From Theristus sp. LFF4_11 (lineage: Eukaryota > Nematoda > Chromadorea > Monhysterida > Xyalidae), in NCBI GenBank assembly GCA_030248135.1, contig JASANC010003542.1:53012-117011 (forward strand): DNA of 64,000 bases, written 5' to 3'. How positions within the stretch are numbered: the first letter of the stretch is position 1; every line of letters begins with the position of its first letter. Positions 47,601-60,200 of the stretch are shown here, piece after piece. A program made the translations under genes and the position numbers. Below the pieces are notes generated by a model. The model made no database searches. It had not been told where the DNA came from and saw nothing but the letters and a program-made list of their open reading frames with translations.

Positions 47601-50600
47601 ATGGAGGCGTGGGTGACGTTGGCGACGAACGATTCGTATGCACTGGGTGCGTTGGTGTTGGCACAGTCACTGCGGAGGTCGGGCACAACGCGCAGACTGC
47701 ACTGCATGATCACGAATGGCGTCACACAGGGCATGAGGTGAGCGAGCCGCCCCGTTCCGCTTGCGTCTGAAACCACCGCAACAAACGCTTGAAAGTTTGA
47801 ATTGAATGCGCAAAGTGCAGAAAATCTTTTTGCGTCGATTGTTTTATTCATCGGGCGTTGTGTGGGTTGTAACACTTGATCTAAACATAGGCTTCCCAGT
47901 CAAGCCACTAAGAACATTCAAAACCCAACCAGCAGCAACAATTTAATTCTTTTTTTATTTGTGAATTGTGCAAATTACAGTGCGTTAATTCGTTTTAAAT
48001 TCTCAGTTTTTATTGATTGAGGGGTGGGTTTTTGAAAACCAACATCTGTTAGAATTGAACGAGAACTGCTGAGTACATTCTCGAGATTGAAAACCGCACA
48101 GAAACAAAATACATAAAAAATTTGCCGCTCCTCCATTCAGTCGTCGGCTACACAAAACGCGAGTTTTTGCGCTTCTGCGAAAATGTGTGCGATAGTTTTT
48201 GCAGGTTCAAGTGCCTTGCTTCCTCCCGCCTGTGCAACTCACCTCTAAATATTATAAAATCATAAAACAGTGCACATTTCTGCTGTGCATAACTTTCGTC
48301 TGGCGCCCAAAGGTGCAATCGGTTTTATGATAAGCATCTTTTTAGTCTTTTGGCAGTTTTGTTGACTTTCATTTCAGTCAGACATGGTTACCCGTTACCG
48401 CGTGTATTTTATCAAACGAAACATAAACGTTAGATTATTAGTGTTGCGAATGTGACGTTTTTTATCTTGCAATGGTGACTGACTACCACTGAATGTGTAA
48501 TTTTCGGGCAACTGGGAAAGCGTTTTTCATTTTGTTTGTGTTCTGTGACTTTTACTGCTGCCATATGAACTTTTGGCACGCCTGCTTTCAGCTGCCCGCC
48601 ATAAAGCATTTCTGGTTGCATGGCAGTTTTTTCACAGACCACGTGTTTGCTTGGACAGTTTGGTGGCGTGGTGTTTTCGATGCTCTGGTGAACGGTTGTC
48701 GTCTGAAGTTTTGACGCGATAAAAACAGGGGAAACTAGAGCATAATGGAAAAATAATAACTTGCAATGAGACTGCATGAAGAAGAAAGGGTTTTGGGTTT
48801 GGTACCTTCGGGTTTCCGAAATCGTCCTTCAAATATAAAAAATAAAGTATCATGTCACATTACCTTTTATTATTATATTTTCTTTTAGTTCTGCAAATCA
48901 ATGCGTTTGCAGAAAAGAAATCAGTCTCACGCTGAATACGGTAATGAAAATGATGCCAGTCAGTGATTCAACGGTATCTCAGGGACGCGGGTCACTTCAC
49001 TGCTGAATGCATCTGCTCACATCCCCATGCGCGCATTGAGTCGTAAGACCAGAATAACAGACGATATCGTTTATGTGACATTGGCATGTGTTCTCTTGCA
49101 GGGAGCATCTGCAGTCAGTGTTCGATGACGTGAACGTCGTTGATGTGCTCGACAGCAAGGACACCGAGAATCTGGCGCTTATTGAGCGGCCCGATCTCGG
49201 CGTCACGTTCACGAAGCTGCATTGCTGGCGGCTGACGCACTACGACAAATGTGTCTTCCTCGACGCTGACACGCTGGTCAGCATGCACGGCGGCCGTTTT
49301 GTTTGCAGTCTCGGTTTTTTAGTGCTCAGTTAGTCGTCGCATAAAGAAACCCGTAGTTTTTTTTTATGTTGACCCGATCAGAAAGAGAGATGAGCTGTTT
49401 TGCATATCCAATTGATTCAGCTAAAACTTTTTGACATGGCAGCCAGTTTGAATTAAGGCTAGCATGGCATATTGGGTTTCCGTGTCACATGCTGTTCATA
49501 CAGTGTTTATCGGATTTACTGTTTTTCGCAAAATGAAGTTGATGGATGGATATTGGTGATCCGACATTATCGATACTCTTGAGCGCGTTGCAGTGGTGTT
49601 TTTTTTGAAGGCTCCATCTCATTTGCGGTTTCAGGTGCTGAAGAAATGCGACGAGCTGTTCGCGGAGCGCGATGAGTTCTCAGCGGCGCCGGACATTGGC
49701 TGGCCTGACTGCTTCAATTCGGGCGTGTTTGTCTTTCGACCGAGCCTCGAGACCTATCGAGCGCTCATGAAGTTTGCTGTGGAGCATGGCTCGTTTGATG
49801 GTCGGTTTCGGTGAAACCGAGATTTCATTGAAGGGGATATTTTTATCCAGATTTTTTAATTGAAAAGAAAGTAAACTTTTCACATCTTCTGCCGGGCTGC
49901 ACAGACCACTAAGCAAAAGACTGATTTATAAAACTATTGAGCGACAACATGGACAGCACGTCATCTTATACCAAGAGCAGAACATCAACAGCATGCAGCA
50001 ATCAGCGTTGAATGACATGATCGAGTGACGTGTGATTTGATGGTTGCAGGTGGTGACCAAGGCCTGTTGAACAGCTATTACACCGGCTGGCGCGATTGGG
50101 ACACACGCTACCGTCTCCCATTCGTCTACAACATGAGCGCTTCGGCAATCTACAGCTATGCGGCCGCTTACAAAAAGTCAGTGCCCGCCCGGCGCCCACT
50201 AGTGTCGGTCTCGAGTCTGTTTATTCTTCAATCATTGATCAACGAAACACCGGAGTGGGCATTACAGAATGACGCGATGGCTAATGCCTGTTTGCTTGCT
50301 AACGCTCCGTGTTTTGCAGGTGGCAGACGCGAGCGTGGAATGTGCGAGTGTTTCGCAACTAGCGTCTTTGCCTCTGATGCAGGTTCGCCCAGGACGTCAA
50401 GATCGTGCATTTCCTCGGCGCCACCAAACCGTGGCATTATGCGTACGACGGTGAACGGTCGAGCGTGCGTGCCCCGGGACAACTGGCACCGAGCTCGCAG
50501 TACACACAGGCGCACCTCGTCTATTGGTGGCACATCTTCGTCAACGACGTTGAGCCGAAACTGCAGCCGCATTTTGTACGTGTTGCTTTGTTTGCGGGCG

Positions 50601-53600
50601 TGCTTTCATCGCTGATTACGCTGTCAAATCGCACGTGCAACGGATTTGAGGTGTTGTTTTCGATTTGTTTGGAAATGTTCAACAATTCGCCGATCAGCTG
50701 TGTTATGGGGACCGCTGAGTTGGCAGAGCGATGAAAGTTGAAAGGAATATTTTGATTTGAATTCAGTTAAACTTGACAGAATACACAAACTCAAGTGTGC
50801 CACATTTTGTCAACAATCAATGTATTGGTGTGGATTTGCTCATTCAATTCTCGTCAATTCTTATGATCTTCATGCTGTGCGTTTGTAGTCCACCGTTTCA
50901 GATTCAAATTTGTCGCTGTTGTCTAGATTGAGCCATTCCTGAATTAGATTTATTGGTTTTCCATTTTAGAGACAGCTTACCATTCTGCATGCTTTGTTCA
51001 TTTTGCTTAGCACGTCAAAAACAGTCGCACGTTTTAAGCGCCATTCATGGAGGGTGAAGCGCGCTACGCTTCACGCAGCGTCACTTCGCTGCACATTCAT
51101 GGAGTAAAAACGTCGCAGCTTCACGTGCCAGAATGACGACTGCGCTTGTGCACGCGCGAGTCCATGAATGGGCCTTTACGCTTGTTGCATGCAGTTTTGT
51201 TCGCACCTTGGTTCAGTTTATTTCACCCACGACCACGTGCCCCTTGTATGTGCGCTGCGGCTGCGGCTTGTCTTATTCTGCAACGTTTTCGTAGCTTTAC
51301 GTCGTCAACAAACCGTTTATTACTCGTACTTCGTTTTCAGGTGCCCAAAAACATGATGGGAAAATGTGTCTCCCTGACGAACGATAAACACCCGTCGGGT
51401 TTTGCACGCACACAAATTTTGCAGCCCCCCGAGCAAGCAGAGGGGCCTGAAATAGTGGACTCGGATGCACAAAGCGACATGGAGAGGCCCGCAGCGGGCG
51501 GTCGTATTCGCTTCTCATCGCAAGTGATCGAGCATCGGCTGACGGAGCGTCACTCGTCCTCATCCTCACTGACCAATCAGCAACACGACGCGTGCGCAGC
51601 GCCCTCTCGCGGCGAAATGAATAAACGATTCTTTCAGGAGGCGAACATTGTCCGCGTCGGACAGGTTATTTGCAGTAACTGTGAAACTGCTAAAACTAAA
51701 CCCATCACTTGTAACTTTTTTAATCGCGGTTTTTCGGTTCCCCACACTCCACATCTTTGAGGTAGATATGATCTATTTTTTTAAACGTGTCCTGTCCCAC
51801 TGAAATGACGTCATATGCCGCCAAACATGCGCTTGCCGTTCACAGCAAACCAGACTTTCCGTTTAGCCGATTTCTTCTCGTAAACAAATGGTGAATGTCG
51901 AATCAGTCACACCAAACTGACATTTTAGTGCCTGTACTTTGACAAACGGGCGTTTTTAAAGCAAATGACGTCATTTTAGTCCGGACGTTTGAATAAATCC
52001 GCAATATTAAACATACCTTGTGCATCTTGGAGAACGCACTGCATGATTTCAACCGATCTCACTTTTAGCCTTACATTACAATAAGGTTTGATTGACAAAA
52101 CTCCAGTTTAATACATTTTTGCGAACGTTCGATCTACGTAGAATAAGTCATAAGAAACTAGAGACTGTCCAATGAAACAGTCCATTGTATCGACAAGGTT
52201 CCATTACTTTACCGTGTCGATGAAACTGGCAAAAGCCGCAGATAATCGCTGCACATCACTTGTACTCGTGTTGTTACGCAGAATGTAACAGTGTTGCTAC
52301 GTCTGTCTGTAGGAGCAAGCACTGCCGCGAGAACGCTCCAGCACTGCGCAAGCGCAACAACCAAAGAAACCCACTGAATCGGAGGCGCCGCCGAAAGAAA
52401 CCGAGAAACAAGAAGCAGAAGCAGAGAAAGTGCACAAAGCTCAATTGGTGAAGCCTCGTGCGGCGTTCATGGCGCCCCTGCAGCGTGTGTTCAAGGTGCG
52501 TATACGCCCGATCACCACGCGCCCGCCGGTGCCATCCCCTATACTGTACGGCTACGAACAACCAGCGGTGGTGAAGCAACAACAGCAAGCACGAAGCACT
52601 CTGCTGCCAATGAAGTCGCCCACTGATGCTGCGACGCTGGCACAGCCGGCAGTCGCTGTTCCGTCAAAGGCACGTTCGCCAGGCTCTATCCCAGCCTGGG
52701 CACACCATTACCAGACGCAGGCACAACAGTCACGTCGCGCCATACTGTCGCCCTCGAGCGAGTCTGGCGCTGTCGCCGAGTTCAAGAAGCCTTCGAACGC
52801 GGACGAAAAGGCAGTTGAAACAGCAACGCACACCACTGCTGAGAATAATGTTAGTGCTGTTGTTGGGACGTTTTGGACGCGGTGCTGGTGCGCTGGTGGC
52901 AAAACAACAGCGCCGCACGGTGGCCGTTGGCTTGTCGTTTTGCGTTTTGTCACCATCGTAGCAGTGTCGTTTTCATTGTGTTTGTGTGTCTGCTGCTGAG
53001 TTTTCTGTCAAATTTGGGCCCTCCCTTTGCCACCTTATCATGAACGTCAAGTCTTGGTAATCGTTTCCTAGTCTCTTGTTTCGTTGTGTCTCTACGTTTC
53101 TGTTTCAACCTGACACTAAAGGGGCGTTCATGAAACAGTATTTAGTGACCGCGTAAAGCACAGCTACGCGTCACTAAATACTGCTTCATAAATGCCGTTT
53201 TGATGTGGCGTCTTCTGTGGCGTTTCTCACTTGTTCATGTGCATGTTGCGTTTTGCTAGTGCATGGATTTCTTTCTGCATGTGTGTGTGCTTTTCTCGCT
53301 TTTTTGTCTCCTTCAAGTTCTCGTTTGTTTTTTCATTCATTCATTCTTGCGTGGTTTCCATTCTCTGTACATGACAAAATGAAAATTGAAAACTATGTGT
53401 GTGGGTGGAGGCGTCGGCCTGTTTCAAAAACTTGTTGGGTAGGTTGACACAAATAGACATTCTTGTGGCTTTATGTAGTTCCTTATGGCTTTATCGCCCG
53501 GGATGGTTGTTTTTGTGAGATTTTACTACTTAGGTTCGCTGATGTTTTACCCAGACTATAAGATCTGTCTGTGGTAAAACACCTTCGGCAGTTCTGCCTG

Positions 53601-55114
53601 GTGTCCGTCGCACTGACGAGTCAGGGGAACTGCGGTATGCGCCCACCTGGCGAAACCGCAAACAGCGAACTTCATGTATTGTCCAGAAGAACATATTCTT
53701 GTCCACATTTTTTTAAACTTTTTTGAGAAAAACTTCTGAGAAACTAAAGGAACGCCTGAAAATTGGAATTCTGGTAATTTTGAATCAATTTCAATGCCAG
53801 TGTTATTGCAGGATGATGCATCGACAAGTGTAAGTTGAGTTGTTTAACACCGAACCTATATCGTTTGGTTGTGTTGCCTCATGTGTAGCATTGTGCGTTC
53901 GTTGCCTTTGTTTTTTATTGGATTGGAGTCAGGGTTTGTTTGCATAGCTCCAATTAAGTCCAAGTTATTTCAGACTATTCAAATGGAACACAATGAATAT
54001 GAAATCACAATGAAGAAGGTGCTGTGTTTCGTATTTACTGCCTTGTTCAAGAAAGCTGAACTCTGCATTCATCTGGCACATTTGTTGTTGGGTTCAATGT
54101 TGATTGCTTCTACATTATGACTGCATAACGTATTCAACTAGCTGACTGGTTAATGCTTACATTCATGGGTTGTTGTGGAGGCGCAGGCGGCGGCGTTCGT
54201 TTTGCACAGAATGCATGCATCACGTGATCACTACCCAATCAGCTAGTTGGATATGTTAGACAGTATGTGCCGCAACATGATAATTTGTTTGAATTGTCAT
54301 CCTGCGTCGAGTTGCATGGACCTCACCCTTGTACAGCATTGAAAAGAAACTGAACAAACGTGATAATAATCCAGAGTTTGACCGTACTGATTGGTCTTTT
54401 CAATGTTGCGTTTTAATGATAGGCTGCACAGTTTTGCTCCTCTTTTACTTGTTCACCAGCCAATTTGCCGATGGCCATGACAATACAAATGCTAAGTAGC
54501 TGATTGGCTGTTTCATTGTGCATTGTTTTTTTCGTGGTGCTTGTGGGCGTGTGTGACGTGATGTGAGTGATTCACCGTTTCAACACCGAACACACCCAGC
54601 CAGCAGCCATCAACAACGTTGCGTGTTCATTTCGTTGCAGACAGCGCTCACCGGGGGCATCGTGTCGCGCAGCGTGCACCAGCAGAAGGCAATGTCTGAC
54701 TCGGAGCATCAGCGGGCCTGGGAGGCTGGCTACGTCGACTACACCGGCCGTGACTCCTGGGAGAACATTCAGGTGCGCACCAGACTGAGCAGCGCTGCCA
54801 TCTTGGCTACGCCTAGGGTGGGCATCAGCAAAGTCACTCGGCCAGTCAGAGGTTGATTGATCGGTGGAATCAGTGTCGCCAGTGATGTGAACATGCCCTT
54901 GGTGACTGGTGCGATTTGCTCGCTGCTGTTGCGTCATGATACGTTGTCTCTTGTGGATAGTGACCAAACAGCTGAGCAGGCAAATTCATGTTTTTGTTTA
55001 CTTTTTTAGGCTCGACTTGAACAGACGCTGTCAGTTGCTGCAACCGCGCATCCCGCACCGCAGCCCCCACCGCCGCCTCGAAATTCGAAAAAATCGTCGC
55101 CAAAACAGTCATAA
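47601..55114 (+). CDS. Glycogenin (self-glucosylating glycogen primer)
   Basis: Cytosolic GT8 glucosyltransferase that glucosylates its own tyrosine to prime glycogen. Exons: 47601-47737, 49102-49276, 49635-49800, 50050-50176, 50383-50575, 51341-51664, 52313-52849, 53812-53829 (18-nt microexon), 54641-54772, 55010-55114 (TAA); about 637 residues, phases agree. Visible: [20 protein letters not shown] start, [14 protein letters not shown], the DxD metal motif in [37 protein letters not shown], the acceptor Tyr region SAIYSY, and [11 protein letters not shown]. After the catalytic domain comes a long S/Q/P/E-rich linker. Near the C-terminus is the glycogen-synthase-binding motif [18 protein letters not shown], followed by a proline-rich tail. 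The microexon has strong splice sites (TTATTGCAG, GTAAGT) but could be skipped in frame. It is longer than human GYG1 mainly because of the linker, as in other invertebrate isoforms. Confidence 0.95.
51036..51178. mobile_element. Small TIR element in a glycogenin intron
   Basis: Inverted ends AAGCGCCATTCATGGA and TCCATGAATGGGCCTTT about 143 bp apart, with inner GC-rich inverted pieces (GAAGCGCGCTACGCTTC). Non-coding; located in the intron 50576-51340. Confidence 0.6.
51768..52000 (+). mobile_element. CRE-bearing MITE, copy 3 (glycogenin intron)
   Basis: Third member of the family also at 1.95 and 19.9 kb. AAACGTGTCC start, GGACGTTTGAATAAATCC end, TGACGTCA at 51806-51813 and 51966-51973. Lies in the intron 51665-52312, in the same orientation as copy 1. 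Confidence 0.87.
53123..53196. repeat. Near-perfect 74-nt hairpin in a glycogenin intron
   Basis: Arms GGCGTTCATGAAACAGTATT and, in reverse complement, GGCATTTATGAAGCAGTATT continue through TTAGTGAC to GCGTA, about 32 pairs, around a loop of about 9 nt (AAGCACAGC). It could be a tiny MITE (GGGGCGTTCATGAA-type end) or a precursor-microRNA-like hairpin; the sequence alone does not decide. Confidence 0.6.
53544..53666 (+). ncRNA. Candidate structured RNA with a hammerhead-like core
   Basis: Within a glycogenin intron. CTGACGA at 53613-53619 is followed by a 6-bp stem GTCAGG/CCTGGC (53620-53625 with 53646-53651) and GAAA (53652-53655), the hammerhead core order. CTGTCTGTGG (53565-53574) can pair with CCGCAAACAG (53656-53665) as stem III, leaving TA at the cleavage position. 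Weak point: stem I beside the core is poorly paired. A competing hairpin (GTTTTACC with GGTAAAAC) also exists. Speculative. Confidence 0.25.
54134..54250. mobile_element. Short TIR element in a glycogenin intron
   Basis: Ends TCAACTAGCTGACTGG and CCAATCAGCTAGTTGG are inverted repeats about 117 bp apart, with a GGCGCAGGCGGCGGCG interior. Non-coding, in the intron 53830-54640. Confidence 0.5.
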
Positions 55115-57204
55115 TTTCATGATTGTTGTTGAGTTTTCTTTTTATGCTTGCTTTTCGCATGGTTTTGCAACGTTTATTTTTTATTCTGATGCGGCACAAA
55201 ATGTGTGTCGGATTTTCGTTCGTAAAGAACAAAAGGAACCACTCCAGTTCTGAATCAATTCTGTCGGTTTTTTCAGCTTCGAATTGAAAGCGTTTTGAGA
55301 TACATGGATATTTTGAGTTTTTACTTTCAAAAACTAAAATCGTACCGCCTAAACACATGATAAATTGAAAAAAATGTTCTGTTGGATCTCTGTTGTCGTC
55401 CGTTATTTTTCTGGTAGAGTTTATAAAAAAGAGCCGTTTACTATCTTTTGTTCTTGTTCAACTCCGGTGTTTTTTGTTTTGCGGGTCGTGGCGTCGCGCT
55501 TCCGTGCTGAGATTATGTATTTGGTTCTTGTGGGAATTCGCAGGAAGCGACGCCTGCAGTGTTTCTGAGTGCGACACGCCTCGCCGCGTCATCACCCATT
55601 TATAAAAGTCACCTAACTTCGTAAAGTTGTTCTTGTGTCTAAAAAGTCAAGCAGGTATTCTGATTTAAAACGGTTACGTCAAATGTGGTGCGCGTGTCGA
55701 GTGGTTTTTTTCTCAACATTTTCAAATATTTCAGTATTTGTTTTCACGCAATGCAAGATTCCCGCCCACAGTATTTTCTTTTTTATTTGAAAATTTTCAA
55801 ATTTGGTGACATAGACATATCGTGGTTGAAAGTTTGTGTGTGAATGTGACGGACAATGTAACAACAAACGTTTTCAAATTTTCCATTTCGCAGGAACTGC
55901 CGTGTGTCAAGTGATTTTTTTAACTTCACACTTTTTATTTGTCATAATAGTGTTCTTGCGAATTCAGGGGTCGGTTGGATGTGGTTGCGATTAGGAATTG
56001 TGCCTATTTTCGATAAAATGAAAAAGTTACACTGTCGAATGAAGAGAACCGATTTATTGCCGTTGTCACCGTCGTTGTTTGTTCGTATGTCTCTGTTGTT
56101 ATTTTCCGGCGCGTGTTTTTTATCATAACAACATACTGTGTTGCCTTACAGTGTGCTTTTATATTCGTCGAATAAAGCCACTAGTTCAGTTTAGTCTCGC
56201 AAATGTTACGGCTGAATTTCTATTTTCTTTTCATCATTTCAACTTTTCAAGGGTTACACAGTTTTGATCACTAGTCAAACGGTATACTTACAGTGAGATC
56301 ATGCCATGTCAAGAAATTTATAGTATTTATGTTGAAGGTGATTGATTTTGCACATGACTGACTTATTCCGTTGTTTTTTACTGCTTGTTGATTCACAGAC
56401 ATTTTCAGTTGTTCGTAGCCTGTTGTCAAAAGTTGTAAACAAAAATTCAGATGATTTTGGAATGGAACCAGTTTAACTTCAACTCTGGTGTTTTGTTGTT
56501 TAGCCGTCAAGCCCAAAAAAGTTTCCGCAAATTCTTTTGATCCATCGAATGGTTGTTTTTATCAGTTTACTTTGTTCTTTGTTTAAGTGGTCATTGTTGT
56601 TCACACTGTGCTGCTAACACGATTTAGAAACAAAACAAAATTTTGTTTCAGTAATAACCGTAACCAATAAAACTAGTTTGAAAGTTTTTTTCAAAAAGTC
56701 AACTCAGTAAGAAGTTTAAACCAACAAACAAAACGTTGTATCAAACCTCGACATCGACCATTCATTGGTTTTCGCACTTTGCTGTTTTACGAATGCACAA
56801 TTTTCGGAAAGCTTTCAAAGCACTCATCATGTTCTCAAAACTGGTCCGTCTTCTACTGCTGCTAGTGTTCAATGGATCATTTCAAGCCGCTTGCCAATCG
56901 GTAGTTTTGTTCGTGATGCATCATTATTAAAACAGCTGCATCTGCATTTCCAGTGCTCCTCCTCTATAACACAGGAAAGAAAAAAAATGCAAAAACTAAA
57001 TTGATCATTTTCACCTCAACAAAAAGGCTTGGCTTGGATTAGGATTAGATTTAGGATTAGGAACCTATAAGTTGTAGGCTACAACGAGTCATTGCAAGCA
57101 ACCTCCGATCAAAAATCAAAAAAAAAATCACTTAAGAATGTATACAAATCGTTTTGTTTGAAACCAGAAGTAGTATTTTGTTCCAACTGTCGCACAACAT
57201 TCAC
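55115..57204. other. Spacer between glycogenin and the membrane-protein gene
   Basis: T-rich. No exon with supporting domains. At 57025-57066 a short degenerate TTAGG-type run (GGATTAGGATTAGATTTAGG) echoes the one at 35.96 kb, including the same AAAAGGCTTGGCTT start. Confidence 0.45.
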
Positions 57205-60200
57205 ATGCAGATTGCCAAAGCTAACGCGACCGCCACTAGCACAAGCACAGAGCAGCCAACATCAGCATCGTTCAGCAACGAGCACTTCCTTGTCGTCTCA
57301 TGGACGCACGTTCTATTTGGTCTCGCGATTTGTCTCGGTTTCTGCATGGCGTTCTGCAGCGGCTTCTATGCGTATCGGTTGCGAGACGATTTGGGTCGGC
57401 AGCGCCACGAGCAGCAGGCCCTATGGCACGAGTACATGCGGCAGATGCGCAAGGTGCTCCAACTGGAGGTGAGCCCACACGTGACCAGGTATTGCGCGAG
57501 CAAACGCAATTTTCATTGCCCGATCCGTCGTTTTGCACAATTTTATTCAACGAAAACCAAGAAAATGACCGAATGACACTACCCGAGTCAGTTAAAAAGC
57601 TCAAAACATGTACACGAGTGGCACCGTATATGTAGTTGAGAATATGTCACCACTGCATGTTTTTGCTCGTTGCAACTGTTGTGCTTCTGAATTTCACCAG
57701 ACTGAGTTTGTAAAAGCCACTGAAAATATAACAATGATTTCAAAAACTGCATTCGCAACGCATAATTCCTGCTCACTCAGAAAAACGCTGAGAATAAGAC
57801 AAAAATATTTATGAGCCATGCCGCTTTTCATCTCTCTGATTCTTACCAGTGACAATCAGCATCCACCATTGCACTAGACCAAAGCGCACGAGTACGCCGG
57901 TGCCATTCGTGCACGCTTGTTCTCGGAGCTGCCGCGTTGCGAACGTGTGCGATTGAATGGCACTCGCAAACTTGGCGAGCTCGCACTCAGTGGCGTTGTC
58001 GCAGACGCTGATTGGCTGATCAACGGCAGTGCGCTCGGCCATTGGCCCAAACGTGCTCGGTTTCGAGTAGCGCAGTTTCACCGAGAACGTTGACACTGAG
58101 GCGCCGGATGAGTTCGTCGTTTGGTTGTACAGTTCAATGAGCAGACAACTCGTGTACGGGGGCGTCGCGTTGAATGCAATGTCCAGATTCGCAAGCAGTG
58201 GAGACAGCGTGTCGCTGTGCTGCAATGTTCGCCATGCACTGAATCTTGCAATGATTGGCTGACCGCAGCTGCCACTAAACGAGTCAACGGACCGATGACA
58301 AATACGAATTCGCTTGAAATTACCCCAGAATAAACCATGACACGGCTAGGATCATCGCTGTTTTCAGCTCCATTTGCTTTACGCTGCATTCTTGCAATGA
58401 TGTCACCAAGAAGATAACCTAAATGCAAAGACGACATTTTTTCAGAACTCTGAACCGGTGCTGAGGCTGAGTTGCACCCGTCATAAAAAGTACGATCACC
58501 TGACAGCAGTTTTGCTGCTCCTGGAAACGTTGAGACGAAAACGTCGTATTTGGCAGTGAGGTCTTCAACCAAATCAATCACCAGTTTTGAAGTGTTCTTC
58601 CATTCTTGTGTCAACCAGTGCGGTTGTGGCAAGTTGTGAATGTACTGTAAACTTTTGTCTGTGCCGAAGTTTGAAAATCTAACAAATAAAAATTGCAGAA
58701 ATGTCTGCAATTTGTTGAGTTCAACAGCTCGACCTCTCTGAATGAAGCAGTGTTGACGTTCCATATTGAAGCAAGGTCCAAGTGAGTGCCTTTCGCCGCG
58801 TAACCAGACTTATTTGAAACGAAATCAAAGAATTCCTGAAAAATCAGTTTTGTAAATCGGTCAAAAAAACTTTTAACCTGGTAACCGTGGTTACCCAACT
58901 TACTTGGTATTTTGTATTTGTCTCATCAATCAATGGCTTGGATTTATCTTTTAGCAGACGGTCATATTCAGGACATTTGACGTTGGCCGGTTTTACAAGC
59001 TGCGAAAAAAGGCTGTCCACGATTTCTTGCGTCGTTAAAGTTGAAAAAAACATTTAGAACAAGAAAACTCAATGAAAGCAGCAACAAGAAACTCAAACCA
59101 AGTCGTCACTGGACGGCATGAACGAATGAACTGCGATCGGCTGCCAGGTCAGGTTTTTCTGAAACGTTTCGTGTTCAAGCGGCGGGTACAAGGCTGCCAG
59201 CATCGCCTCTGCTGTTTCAATTGCTCGGTCGGCGTCTGTTGCCCTGACGTAGATCTGAAAATGCGAACATCTGAAAAAACCGCGTTCGCAGTTCGCACCC
59301 ACATTGGTCCTCATCCTCAACAACACTCACACCAACAAAAACTCACAACCGCGTGAGCAAAAGTATACCCGAAAATTGAAAAGGACTTAAAAAACTTATT
59401 GGGCTGGTCACCTCTTTTCGGTCGTACTTGTCGCTCAGCAACTGATTTGTTGTTTTATATTCCTCGGCAAAGAACAGTCCCAAATTGTACGCTTGCTTCA
59501 TGCCCAGCTGTAATTTTTTATTTGTTTTGTGATAGTTTACACCGGTGACGTCCGTACTTTGAGAATGAAACAAACCAAACCAAATACAACCAGAAAAGCG
59601 GTGAACGTGAGTTTCGAAATTATGGCTGTAGACTCACGGCATGTAGGTTTTTCTCATCAGTACAGCCCCCTACACGCCACTGTAAAAACTGACCACTGTC
59701 AATTGCTGCCAACCACGAGGCCAATTTGACAGACCGTTTGGGTCTGTGGGGTAACGGTGCGTTGGGGCACGGTCACCATGGCGAAAAACCTGTGCACTTT
59801 TATGTCGGTACTTGCAATTATGCAATTGAAAATTGTCCGAACACTAAAATTGACTTTAAAAAAAACGCTTTACCACGTGGCTGAAAACCAGCTCTTTCTC
59901 TGAAGAGCACAGAACAAAGTTGCTAATCAGTAAAATAAGCAGAGGACTATTCATTGTTGGACGATAATTTAAACAAATTTTATTTTCTGGAGCTGATCTC
60001 AAAAGCAAGCTAAAAATTGCAAAAAATAAACCCTCTGTCAAATTTGAAAACTGGACATACACTTTCACAAAAAATATAACAAAAACAACTGGAACACGTA
60101 CTTTTGTCACAAATACAGACGTTTGGATTCGATTTTATCATCAAATTATACAAGGCTTTTATGCATAAACAAACAACCCAACAAATTCAGTTACATTTTG

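Noticed and set aside
58705..58733. 29-bp intron in the acid phosphatase gene
   Set aside because: Implausibly short; a 47-bp intron (58725-58679) with a much better acceptor also fits the phase and gives a cleaner alignment.
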